Source: Candidatus Peregrinibacteria bacterium
GTDB taxonomy: Bacteria; Patescibacteriota; Gracilibacteria; UBA1369
DNA: 64,000 nt
NCBI GenBank assembly: GCA_003153355.1
Contig: PLYH01000001.1
Coordinates: 414,431-478,430, forward strand
Reading direction: 5' to 3'
This document shows, one piece after another, positions 10,720 through 19,838 of this stretch. Made by a program: the position numbers and the translations under genes. Each line of letters begins with the position of its first letter. The first letter of the stretch is position 1. Under the pieces are notes generated by a model. The model did not search any database. It was not told the origin of the DNA and saw only the letters and a list, made by a program, of their open reading frames with translations.

Positions 10720-10758
10720 AAAACTCTACCGTCGAGCTTTAAAGAGCTCCACGATTTC

Positions 10759-11532
10759 CTATTTTTCGCCGTTGATTTTCATTCCATTGTCGCAGTAGAT
10801 CTGGATTGCCTTATTTTTAAACTGCGCCAGGCCTTTGTGGTGTTTGTCATAATGAGCGGTGAAACGTTCATCTGCGACATACATTTCGCCGAGGCCGCGC
10901 AAGCGCGCTTCAGAGACCGGATAAAAATTCCCGAGATGCTTGTGCCAGCGCGCGATGCATTCCTGCACGGGCTTGCTCGACGGATCTTCCCCGGCTGCCA
11001 TAAGCTCGGCGAGTTTTTTGATGATAGCTTCACCTTGGGCTTTGACTTCGTTCCATTGTTCCTTCGACATTTTTTTGATGCGGTTTTCGGTCGCTTTCAC
11101 TTCTCCTTTTCCCCACTTTTGTGAAGCTTCTTTGCGGTAGGCTTTCGCTTGTTCGGGCGTGAAACCTTCGTACATTTCTTGGTCTGATAACATAATTTTT
11201 TGATTAAGTGTTTGAATAGTTTTGTCGATGGTGCTGAGCAGAGTCTTGAACTGTTCGCTCCTTTTGGAAATTTCTTCGCGGTGGGATTTGAGAGCTTTCT
11301 TGAGGTCAAAATTGGGATCGCTCAAAATGCGCTGGATCTCTTCAAGGCTGAATTCCAGTTCTTTGAAGAACATGATCTGTTGAAGCTTAAAGAGATCCGC
11401 TCTCACGTAAAATCTATAGCCGGCGGCGGATTTTTCACTTGGCTTCAATAGGCCGATTTCATCGTAATAATGAAGAGTACGGACACTGACTTTGGCCAAG
11501 TCGGAAAGCTGTTTAACGCTATATTTTTTCAT
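10759..11532 (-). CDS. MerR-family regulator with TipAS-like effector domain
   Basis: MKKYSVKQLSDLAKVSVRTLHYYDEIGLLKPSEKSAAGYRFY (MerR HTH) plus C-terminal TipAS-like region. Likely start at 11532, internal to the listed ORF. Confidence 0.9.
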   Translation of the reverse strand: MKKYSVKQLSDLAKVSVRTLHYYDEIGLLKPSEKSAAGYRFYVRADLFKLQQIMFFKELEFSLEEIQRILSDPNFDLKKALKSHREEISKRSEQFKTLLSTIDKTIQTLNQKIMLSDQEMYEGFTPEQAKAYRKEASQKWGKGEVKATENRIKKMSKEQWNEVKAQGEAIIKKLAELMAAGEDPSSKPVQECIARWHKHLGNFYPVSEARLRGLGEMYVADERFTAHYDKHHKGLAQFKNKAIQIYCDNGMKINGEK

Positions 11533-11678
11533 AAGATTTATTGAATGACGACCCAACTGTAACCTATCACGTTACGTCAGGGTCAAGCCCATCTTTATAG
11601 TAAACTTACGATAATGAGGATCCTCCAGCGGCAGGAGCCTAACCAACACACCAACGGACTCTCTGTTCCTCGCCTAAA

Positions 11679-11770
11679 CACAGGGACACAAACCTGGCTC
11701 ATCGCCCAAAAAGGTTCGAACTTCCTTCAACCGCCCTGCCAAAATATTTATGGCTTATCGAAATTGTTTA
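11679..11770 (+). repeat. tRNA-3'-end-like dispersed repeat, copy 4
   Basis: cacagggacacaaacctggctcatcgcccaaaaaggttcgaacttccttcaaccgccctgccaaaatatttatggcttatcgaaattgttta. Confidence 0.78.
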
Positions 11771-11844
11771 ATTTTATCACTTTCGAACGAGCACTTTTTT
11801 ATGCTATGATTATAGATTGGGAAATTTGAAAAAATTTCATCGAG

Positions 11845-13266
11845 ATGAATAAAAACAAAGACACAGCCTGGCAAAAACTAAATCGTTTGATAAAAACTTG
11901 CCGGTTTAATATTGTTAACAGCTTTGGTTATATTTTTTTGAGTGGCAAATTACCAATAGAGTCCGCTTACAAAAAAGGTATTTGGGAAAACTGGTGTGAC
12001 GATTACTCATGCCGGCCAAATAATTACTATCTTCCTGAAACTGAAGAAGAAATTTGTCAGATTATTAAAAAATCTAAAAAAGTTCGGGTAGTGGGAGGAG
12101 GTCATAGCTTCAATGAATCTCCGCTTTGCGAAGACACTATTATTTCTCTCGATAAATACAAGAAAATTCTGCAAATAGATCAGAAAAAGAAAATAGTACG
12201 TCTTCAAACAGGCATACGTTTGTTTGAGCTAACGGAAATATTACAAAATAATAACTTTGCGTTGCCAGTTTTAGGCTCTACTAACCATCAAAGTATCGGC
12301 GGCCTGATAGCTACCGATTTGCATGGGACAGGTAAAGATCATGGATTTCTGTCTGAACAAATTTTATCTTTGAGAATTGTCGATGGGTTGGGTCGGGCTA
12401 AAACTTTTAGAAAGGGGTCCCCTGTTTTTCATGCAGCCATCGGAGGAATTGGTTTATGTGGGATTGTGACGGAAGTGGAGCTGCAATGTGTGGAAAATTT
12501 TCAATTGGTAAAAACGATGAAAATTATTGACAGGCTGTTTGTTAAGGAAGGTTTTGAAATTATATTGGCCAATAATGATCATGTTAGTTTTTATTATTTT
12601 GGAGGGACAAATCATCAAGAAGTTCGCGTAAACATGTGGAATCACACGAAAATTAAAGCTTCAAAACATGGAATTATCTGGAAAAGATTAATAGAGTTAA
12701 TTGATATGTCTTGTGCCGGTTTTTTGCTGGGAGCAGCCGAGTTTTTACAAATAGAAAATCTGGCCATCAAAGCTATTTTTGCCTTTGGGAAATCCGGGCT
12801 TTCCAGAAGGGAAGCACAGGTTTATAAATGGCATGACGGATTCCCGCGAACACTTTTTTTTAGGCACGATGAAATTGAAATTGGAATACCTGCGGAAAGA
12901 TTCCCGGAATGTATCAAGGACGTATTAGATATGTTGTCAAAAGAAAAATTTGTCACAATCATCGAAGTGAGATTTTCTCCGAACAATTCAGAGGCTTTAA
13001 TTGGTCCCGGTGTTGGGCGACGCACATGCTATATTGAACTTGCTGCCAGCACAGGGAAAAATCAAATGAAAGTTTTTAAACTTTTTGAAAAAATTCTTTT
13101 GAAATATGGAGGCCAACCCCACATGGGTAAAAAAATATGGATGAAGATCAAAGATTTTAAGAGAATTTATGGCAGTAAAATTGAGACTTTTCTGACAGTA
13201 CGTAAAAAACAGGATCCGAAAAATAAATTCGTTAATAAATTTGCCAATGAGATTTTCTCCATTTAG
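11845..13266 (+). CDS. FAD-linked oxidase (D-arabinono-1,4-lactone oxidase-like)
   Basis: FAD-binding region KVRVVGGGHSFNESPLCEDTIISLDKYKKILQID...GSTNHQSIGGLIATDLHGTGKDHG and C-terminal PHMGKKIWM...RKKQDPKNKFVNKF. Confidence 0.87.
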   Translation: MNKNKDTAWQKLNRLIKTCRFNIVNSFGYIFLSGKLPIESAYKKGIWENWCDDYSCRPNNYYLPETEEEICQIIKKSKKVRVVGGGHSFNESPLCEDTIISLDKYKKILQIDQKKKIVRLQTGIRLFELTEILQNNNFALPVLGSTNHQSIGGLIATDLHGTGKDHGFLSEQILSLRIVDGLGRAKTFRKGSPVFHAAIGGIGLCGIVTEVELQCVENFQLVKTMKIIDRLFVKEGFEIILANNDHVSFYYFGGTNHQEVRVNMWNHTKIKASKHGIIWKRLIELIDMSCAGFLLGAAEFLQIENLAIKAIFAFGKSGLSRREAQVYKWHDGFPRTLFFRHDEIEIGIPAERFPECIKDVLDMLSKEKFVTIIEVRFSPNNSEALIGPGVGRRTCYIELAASTGKNQMKVFKLFEKILLKYGGQPHMGKKIWMKIKDFKRIYGSKIETFLTVRKKQDPKNKFVNKFANEIFSI

Positions 13267-13275
13267 CGCACTAAA

Positions 13276-13340
13276 AAGCCTATTCGAATTTCCTTCAACC
13301 GCCCTGCCAAAATATTTTTGGCTTATTGAAGACGTTTTAA
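13276..13340 (+). repeat. tRNA-3'-end-like dispersed repeat, copy 5 (5' truncated)
   Basis: aagcctattcgaatttccttcaaccgccctgccaaaatatttttggcttattgaagacgttttaa. Confidence 0.75.
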
Positions 13341-14008
13341 TTGGAATGATCATCTAAATTTCCACCCGCCAACTTTTTATATTCTTTTTGCAATCTTAGA
13401 ACTTCAGGATCTTCAGTTTCCTCGAAACTTGATAAAACCGTATCTAAATCCTGCCAAAATTCAGGACCAGGATCTTCTTGATATGCCGAAGTTCCGTCTT
13501 TCATGAAACTAAACATCCTGTCATCAGCATTTTTCTTATCACTTCCTATCATGACAGTGTACAAAACATTTTCAGGGTGACCGATTGTCGTAATTCTCTG
13601 TAACAAACCGCATCTTCTAATTTTACCTTTATAGATTGCAACTCCTTGAACAGCGATTCTTGCCCCAACTTTTTCCATAAATTCAGTAACCCTTTTGTCC
13701 TTTGTTACTAAGGGTTTTTCCATTCTTTTAAAAGTACTTAACAAATCTGTGGCTAAAACAGGGGCTGTTTCGTACTTTCCAAAACCTTCCTCGAATGCCT
13801 TAGTACCATCTTCATTTTTAACGAACATTCTATAGGTAACATGTTCTTTTCCATCACCTTCATAGTTTGGTTGTGGATATTGCTCTAAATAACAGCCCAT
13901 TTCTTTACCATTAACCTGGACTGTACCAAATATAACTATATCCTTCCCCAGAGCCTGTTCCATAAATTCTGCTGCAGGGTTAGCCTTTGGTTTTTCGATA
14001 TTACTCAT
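13337..14008 (-). CDS. Hypothetical protein
   Basis: 223-aa ORF; stop codon formed at the same repeat position as in the gene next to copy 3. No family recognised. Confidence 0.6.
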   Translation of the reverse strand: MSNIEKPKANPAAEFMEQALGKDIVIFGTVQVNGKEMGCYLEQYPQPNYEGDGKEHVTYRMFVKNEDGTKAFEEGFGKYETAPVLATDLLSTFKRMEKPLVTKDKRVTEFMEKVGARIAVQGVAIYKGKIRRCGLLQRITTIGHPENVLYTVMIGSDKKNADDRMFSFMKDGTSAYQEDPGPEFWQDLDTVLSSFEETEDPEVLRLQKEYKKLAGGNLDDHSN

Positions 14009-14035
14009 AAATTTTTAATTATATTTATATTCTTA

Positions 14036-16387
14036 CTAAATTTTGCCCTCCAAATAAAGATTATAAATAACGCCCGCGACTTCACCGCGCGTCATAAAAG
14101 CAGTTGGGTTTAAGGTTGAACCGGTAAAGAGTGCATGATCCATGGCATATTTGGCATAGCCGCTAAACCACTGACCGGCAGGAACATCACTGTAAGAAGT
14201 ACTGCTGTTGTCCGGCACCTGATCACCGAGACTGCGGATTAAGATGGCCAAAAATTCAACACGGTCCACGTTGCGGGCGGAACGATAAAATCCTTGATCC
14301 GGTCCTGATTGATAACCCGTCACCAAACCTTCCGAGGATGCAGCGCAGATATACTGGAAAGCCCAGTCCTGAGGCGTAACATCGGGGAAAGGTGCCGAAG
14401 TGCAATAATTGGTCCCATCAACATACAATCTGGCGGCAATCAGAACAATTTTAGCAATTTGATCACGCTGCAAAAGAGCGTTCGGCTGGAAAGTCCCATC
14501 CGGGTTTCCGGTCATGGCTCCGATGCTGTTCACGTAACCGATGGCTGCACAATCTGAATCGCCTGAACTCACATCACTGAACATGCTGCAGTCGATTGAA
14601 GGCGTTGATGTCGTGCCTGGAGGTGTTGAACTAGCCGGCGGCGGGGTCGTTGTTCCTGTTCCCGTTGTCCCCGTCGGTGTTGGTGTCGAAACACTAAAAT
14701 CACAACTTGCTGCTGCAGTAACAGATTTATTATCAGTGACTGTAACATTGAAACTATTGTCGCCGGAAGAGGTGTAACTTGCTGTGGCTTCATTACTGTT
14801 TTGAGGATCCTGAGTGACATTTGCCGGCCACTGGTATGTATATGGAACTGTTCCGCCGATCGGTGTCACAGTAAAGGAAACAGCATCCCCGACATTCGGA
14901 CTCGCCGGATCTACAAAACAAGTCGCGGTGAGCGGCGTTGCTGCCGCTCCCGGTACTGGTGCTGTTGGAGCTGCCTGTACGACGACTTTTAATGTTGATG
15001 AGGGCAAACTTTCTGCAATGCCTGCTGTTGCCGTAACGACCAAATAATATGTGCCTGGACCTACGCCTACAAATGTCGCAGTTTCTTTTGTTCCCGAGAG
15101 TGACGTCGACTTCGGGAGAACCGGAATGTCGAATGGTCCACTTGCCGTTGATGATGCCTTCACATTGTATCCGCTTGCTCCGGTCACGCTATCCCAGCGC
15201 AGTTTAAAATCAAAGGTACCTGGCGTTGATTTATCCGGAGTAATCGGTCCTAAAATAAAATCCTTGGGAGCCATTGGTTTTGGTGCTGGTGGTGGTGGTG
15301 GTGCTGCTGGTGGTGCTGGCGGCACGAAATATGGTGGTGGTGGGCCTACAGGTATTAATCTTATTGAAATGAGAGGTATGACCACTTTTAATTGGCTCGA
15401 AGGCGAACTTTCCACGCTGCCGCTACCGGTTGTTGCCGTAACGACGTCATAATATGTGCCTGGAAAAACATTTAAAAATGTTGCAGTTTCTGTTGTTCCC
15501 GATAAGACTGCCGGACTCGACGGAATCGTGACGAATGTTCCACCTGACGTTGATGATGCCTTCACATTGTATCCCGTTGCTCCGGTGACCTTCGTCCACT
15601 GAAGTTTAAGATCATAGCGTCCAGATATTGTGCCCGCTGTAGTCGACTCTTCCTTAAAACCCGCAGGAGCGGCTGGTTTTACGGCAGTTGTGAAACTCCT
15701 AACTAACGACGCTGTGCCACCATACGCATTGTTTGCTTTTACATACCAGGCATACGTTGTATTAGGATCAAGTTTTGGAGAAGTTGAAGTTGAAATAGTG
15801 TATGAACTTCCTGATAAGTTACTCTTAGATAAGGACACTCCATTTGGAGAAATTGCAAAATCATAATTTAATGCCCCGGGTACGGCAGACCAGGTAAATT
15901 TAGGTGTTATAGAAACGTCGGTAGCATGGTTTGCAGGCGTTGAAAGCGTTGGCGCTGCGGGTGCTATTGGTGGTCCTGCGGTTGTGAAAGTTGAAAGCGC
16001 CGAAAATACACCCTCAGTTTTTACACGCCAAATATACGTAGTATTATAATCAAGTTTTTGAAAAGTTGAAATGGTGTACAAAGTTGTTGATAAGTTCCCC
16101 GTGAGTATTATTGGTGGTGCGGTTATGCCGCCGGCTACAAGGTCTGAACTAGGCCAAATGTATAAATTGTAAGTTGTTGCTCCTGCTTGATCAATCCAGC
16201 TAATGGTAGGTGTTGTAGAAACCCCGGTAGCATTATTTGCAGGCACTGCAGGCGTGAGTGACCAATCTGGAGTGAGGCTGGAAGCCAAAGTTTCGGATGC
16301 AAACTGATGCCCAACCAAAAAAACCAACGGCAAACACAAAAGACCTGCAAGTAATGGCAAAATTATTTTTGTTTTATATTTATTCAT
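14036..16387 (-). CDS. Surface protein with FN3-like repeats, a PKD-like domain and C-terminal SLH domains
   Basis: Signal peptide, repeated LSTPANHATDVSITPKFTWSAVPGALNYDFAIS-type units, Pro-rich linkers, three C-terminal SLH motifs (FSDVSSGDSDCAAIGYVNSIGAMTGNPDGTFQPNALLQRDQIAKI...). Confidence 0.88.
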   Translation of the reverse strand: MNKYKTKIILPLLAGLLCLPLVFLVGHQFASETLASSLTPDWSLTPAVPANNATGVSTTPTISWIDQAGATTYNLYIWPSSDLVAGGITAPPIILTGNLSTTLYTISTFQKLDYNTTYIWRVKTEGVFSALSTFTTAGPPIAPAAPTLSTPANHATDVSITPKFTWSAVPGALNYDFAISPNGVSLSKSNLSGSSYTISTSTSPKLDPNTTYAWYVKANNAYGGTASLVRSFTTAVKPAAPAGFKEESTTAGTISGRYDLKLQWTKVTGATGYNVKASSTSGGTFVTIPSSPAVLSGTTETATFLNVFPGTYYDVVTATTGSGSVESSPSSQLKVVIPLISIRLIPVGPPPPYFVPPAPPAAPPPPPAPKPMAPKDFILGPITPDKSTPGTFDFKLRWDSVTGASGYNVKASSTASGPFDIPVLPKSTSLSGTKETATFVGVGPGTYYLVVTATAGIAESLPSSTLKVVVQAAPTAPVPGAAATPLTATCFVDPASPNVGDAVSFTVTPIGGTVPYTYQWPANVTQDPQNSNEATASYTSSGDNSFNVTVTDNKSVTAAASCDFSVSTPTPTGTTGTGTTTPPPASSTPPGTTSTPSIDCSMFSDVSSGDSDCAAIGYVNSIGAMTGNPDGTFQPNALLQRDQIAKIVLIAARLYVDGTNYCTSAPFPDVTPQDWAFQYICAASSEGLVTGYQSGPDQGFYRSARNVDRVEFLAILIRSLGDQVPDNSSTSYSDVPAGQWFSGYAKYAMDHALFTGSTLNPTAFMTRGEVAGVIYNLYLEGKI

Positions 16388-16461
16388 ATCTTTTAAAATT
16401 AATATATTAGATTATTATGACATAAAATCAACAAAATGACAATACGCCCTATCAATTTCTC

Positions 16462-18231
16462 TTAAATTTTCCCTTCTTTATAAAGCTGATAAAGAATCCG
16501 GGCCACATCGCGCCGCATCGTAAAACTGTTTGGATTCAAATTCGGTCCGGGGAAAAGACTGTTATTCATCGCATAGCTGGCATATCCGCTAAACCACTGA
16601 CCTGCCTGGACATCGTCATATGAAGAGCTGTTGTTGCTCGGAATTTGATCTCCAAGGCTTCTGAGCAAAATGGCCAGAAACTCAATGCGGGATACATTTC
16701 GGGAAGGAATATAATGTCCTGCATCAGGGCCGTTTTGATACCCCGTGATCAAACCTTCCGCTTTTGCCGCGCATATATATTGGAATGCCCAATTTCCAGC
16801 AGCAATGTCGGGGAATATAGTCCCGTTACCGCAATAATCCGTAGTCGTATCATAAAGCTTAAATGCTACTAAAATAATTTTAGCGACTTGATCGCGTTGC
16901 AAAAAAGCGTTAGGACCAAAAGTCCCGTTAGGATTACCCGTCATGGCACCGATGCTGTTGACGTATCCAATAGCCGCACAATCAGGATCGTTAGCTTTTA
17001 CATCTTTAAACATCGTACAATCGGTAGAAATTGTAATTGGAGTTGGTGGGGGCGTTGGTGTTGATGGTGGCTTCGGAGTGGGTGCGGGAGTCGGATTTGG
17101 CGTCGGTGATGGAGTCGGTGACGGTGTTGGTGTAGAAGCAACATACGTAAAACCTCCGGAAAGTGTCGACTGGCCGCCTTTCGCATCGGTAAAATTTACA
17201 TCAACAGCGCCCGGATTGTTGTTGCCAGGAGTGATGACACTGATGGAAGTCGAACTGTTCACTATAACGTCCGGTGCAGGAGTTCCGCCAAAATTGACGG
17301 TAGCTGGTACCGCTAAAGTATCAAAATTATGACCCGTAATCTGAACAAAAGTTGCTCCGTCTGTCGTTCCGCTGGTGGGATAAATACTCGTGATGACTGG
17401 TGCAAAATTATGTCCTATGATTGCAGTAGGAGCGTGAACGGTCACCGAGCAGTTCGCGGTACTTGTTATAGCACCGAAAAACAACGGAACCGAATATGTT
17501 ACTCCCATGGTCAAAGTTCCCGATGCGCCGGCTATCGACCTCACTGTTTGGCCTGATCCGGCTACGGGAAGGCTCCAGCTAAACGTAGTACCGGAAGGAG
17601 TACTTGAACTTGTTGCTGCCGTCCATGTAACCGTATCTCCAGGAAAAACGATGGAGGGACTTCCGCTGCATGCTACTGGATAAGATAAAACCGCCGTTGG
17701 TGGTGCCGGTGGCGGCGGTGAGGGAGGAGCCAGTGTCGGCGGAGCTATTGTTACCGTCGGACAATTTATAGATATGGAATTTTCAACGACCGGCCCGATG
17801 GCACCGGTAGGCTCATACAATAATTGCTGTTGAACCTTTGTGTTATAAGTACCCGTGCTCGCATAGGTCCAGCTCAAGTTCGTATGATTGGGGGAATCGA
17901 AAAGACCGCCATCGCCCGTCCACAGATACTCAATTGTATAATCAGAAGATAACCCCGAAACAAAACCCGGATCAACCGGTGTCACGGAAAACGTTACTGC
18001 ATGACCAGGAGTAAGATTGGTAGCGTTCGAAGTACAAGTCGGTGCTGGCGTTGTAGGAAGAGCCAAGTTCAAAGTATGACCCGCCAATGGAGAAACATTC
18101 GCCGCGCTGCCCTGCAGTTTACTGCTCGTATTTGAATTCATATTCAGCGCCGCCAATGCTGCGACGGATATACAAAGAACGAGACCACCTGCCGCCCAAA
18201 GATATTTTTGATTTTGTTTTTGTTTTTTCAT
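16462..18231 (-). CDS. Surface protein with IPT/TIG domain, P/T-rich linker and C-terminal SLH domains
   Basis: PVITSIYPTSGTTDGATFVQITGHNFD (TIG), PTPSPTPSPTPNPTPAPTPKPPSTPTPPPTP linker, three SLH motifs paralogous to the upstream neighbour. Confidence 0.88.
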   Translation of the reverse strand: MKKQKQNQKYLWAAGGLVLCISVAALAALNMNSNTSSKLQGSAANVSPLAGHTLNLALPTTPAPTCTSNATNLTPGHAVTFSVTPVDPGFVSGLSSDYTIEYLWTGDGGLFDSPNHTNLSWTYASTGTYNTKVQQQLLYEPTGAIGPVVENSISINCPTVTIAPPTLAPPSPPPPAPPTAVLSYPVACSGSPSIVFPGDTVTWTAATSSSTPSGTTFSWSLPVAGSGQTVRSIAGASGTLTMGVTYSVPLFFGAITSTANCSVTVHAPTAIIGHNFAPVITSIYPTSGTTDGATFVQITGHNFDTLAVPATVNFGGTPAPDVIVNSSTSISVITPGNNNPGAVDVNFTDAKGGQSTLSGGFTYVASTPTPSPTPSPTPNPTPAPTPKPPSTPTPPPTPITISTDCTMFKDVKANDPDCAAIGYVNSIGAMTGNPNGTFGPNAFLQRDQVAKIILVAFKLYDTTTDYCGNGTIFPDIAAGNWAFQYICAAKAEGLITGYQNGPDAGHYIPSRNVSRIEFLAILLRSLGDQIPSNNSSSYDDVQAGQWFSGYASYAMNNSLFPGPNLNPNSFTMRRDVARILYQLYKEGKI

Positions 18232-18236
18232 AATTT

Positions 18237-18629
18237 TTATTTAACACTGAAATAAGCGATCATCGCGACAACCATAGCGATTAAGATAGTATATACCAGC
18301 AGCTCGCGTGCCCTTCTTTTATCTTTTTTCATAAGCGGCAGCCACATAATGATTTCATTTTTGGAAGATTTTGATTTCATATTGTAGATGCCTTTCAGTG
18401 CGAAATAGACGCAAAAATGCATCAATCCCTGAAGAAAACCCAGGGCAGATACGAACGCCGGAACGAAAAGAGTAATCCGGAATATCGCCGGAACGCGAAA
18501 GAGAATAAATGTACCCCAAAGACCAATCGTCATAACAAAACCGATCCAGCCGAAACGTATACGCCTGTCGACTTGTTCTTTTCCGATGTTGCATTCTCCG
18601 GGTATGTATTTTGTTTCTGAATTATCCAT
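18237..18629 (-). CDS. Small hypothetical membrane protein
   Basis: 130-aa ORF with about three hydrophobic segments. Confidence 0.6.
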   Translation of the reverse strand: MDNSETKYIPGECNIGKEQVDRRIRFGWIGFVMTIGLWGTFILFRVPAIFRITLFVPAFVSALGFLQGLMHFCVYFALKGIYNMKSKSSKNEIIMWLPLMKKDKRRARELLVYTILIAMVVAMIAYFSVK

Positions 18630-18726
18630 AAATTCTTATAGTTCATATTATTATATCACATAATAAAAATATGTAAAGATACCATCGAATCGATCGACGG
18701 CTATTCCCTCAATAAAGTCGAATATT

Positions 18727-19284
18727 TTAGAGTTTACCGACCACAAGATTCGCCAGTTTGATTTCCATATCTTTCTCGGTTGCCGGTTCTGCAATATATT
18801 GAATCGTCAACTGAACGGACCCTTTTAAAATATGGACGATGCTGATGCTTGGATCAAAAAACGCATCATCACCAATTCCAGGCAGTGCAACGGTAGGAGT
18901 TTCTAAAATCGGATGATCTTTTGCATCCTGGAAAAGCTTCACCTCATTATTACGGTACATGATCGTAAAATTAACAGCATCTCCGCTGGTTCCTTGAATG
19001 TTCCATGTACAGGTGCTTTCACTGTCTTCCGTACCCGAAGTTGGAGTCGGCTGAATGGTTTGTCCGACTGCAGTTTGAAGATCATCATGGGAAATCAAAG
19101 CGCATGCGTCATGAGAAGAAGTTGTTGTCGATGAAGCGATCGTGACTGATGATGTTTGGTTTGCCGCTGAATTTGAAGTGGATGACGTTGTTGTGGAAGT
19201 GGTTGTTTGCGTCGGCGCCGCCGTATTACAACCCGCAAATAATAATCCGGCACAAAGAGGAATCACCAAAAATATTTTTTTCAT
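18727..19284 (-). CDS. Hypothetical lipoprotein (DUF3558-like by eye)
   Basis: MKKIFLVIPLCAGLLFAGC lipobox, Ser/Thr-rich linker, DACALISHDDLQTAVGQTIQ...STCTWN. Likely start at 19284. Confidence 0.65.
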   Translation of the reverse strand: MKKIFLVIPLCAGLLFAGCNTAAPTQTTTSTTTSSTSNSAANQTSSVTIASSTTTSSHDACALISHDDLQTAVGQTIQPTPTSGTEDSESTCTWNIQGTSGDAVNFTIMYRNNEVKLFQDAKDHPILETPTVALPGIGDDAFFDPSISIVHILKGSVQLTIQYIAEPATEKDMEIKLANLVVGKL

Positions 19285-19356
19285 ATTTTGAAAAGTAAGG
19301 ATAAAAAAAAGAGAGTTTGATGCCATTTAATGACGACGCCGGGTGCGCAGTCCACT

Positions 19357-19833
19357 CTAAGGCACAGCTTGTCCAAAAGCCTCATCCTGCGTGTCGGCTT
19401 TTTCGTCGGCTATCGTGTGCTGGATACGACCGTCAATATGGTTCGGCGGGGCGTATGTCGTAAAAATTTGCAACGGAACCGTTCCGGTATTGATAAAATT
19501 ATGCTGAGTTCCGGGAGTCACCACAACCACATCACCTGGACCAATCGGAGACGTTTTGCCGTCCAATACAGCCTCACCTGTTCCGGACTGAAAGTACAAT
19601 GTTTGCTCAACGTGCACATGTGTTTCTTGGCCCACTTCGCCACCCGGCGGAATGCTCATTACGACGAGTTGGGATTTTGCTCCGGTGAATAGGACATGTC
19701 GAAAATCTTGATTATCTGCTGTTGCCTTCACGATATTCGTTTGAAATGGCGCGATATGTGGGGAAGTTTCCATTGCGGGAAGAATAAAAAAATAAAAAAT
19801 AAGAACAGTTATTACTGATTTCCTTACAGTCAA
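19357..19833 (-). CDS. Cupin-domain protein with N-terminal hydrophobic segment
   Basis: QLVVMSIPPGGEVGQETHVHVEQTLYFQSGTGEAVLDGKTSPIGPGDVVVVTPGTQHNFINTG. Confidence 0.87.
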   Translation of the reverse strand: MTVRKSVITVLIFYFFILPAMETSPHIAPFQTNIVKATADNQDFRHVLFTGAKSQLVVMSIPPGGEVGQETHVHVEQTLYFQSGTGEAVLDGKTSPIGPGDVVVVTPGTQHNFINTGTVPLQIFTTYAPPNHIDGRIQHTIADEKADTQDEAFGQAVP

Positions 19834-19838
19834 TTATC

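Noticed and set aside
5771-13340. Integron attC interpretation of the dispersed repeats
   Set aside because: No paired RYYYAAC/GTTRRRY core sites or integron integrase seen; similarity is to a tRNA 3' end instead.
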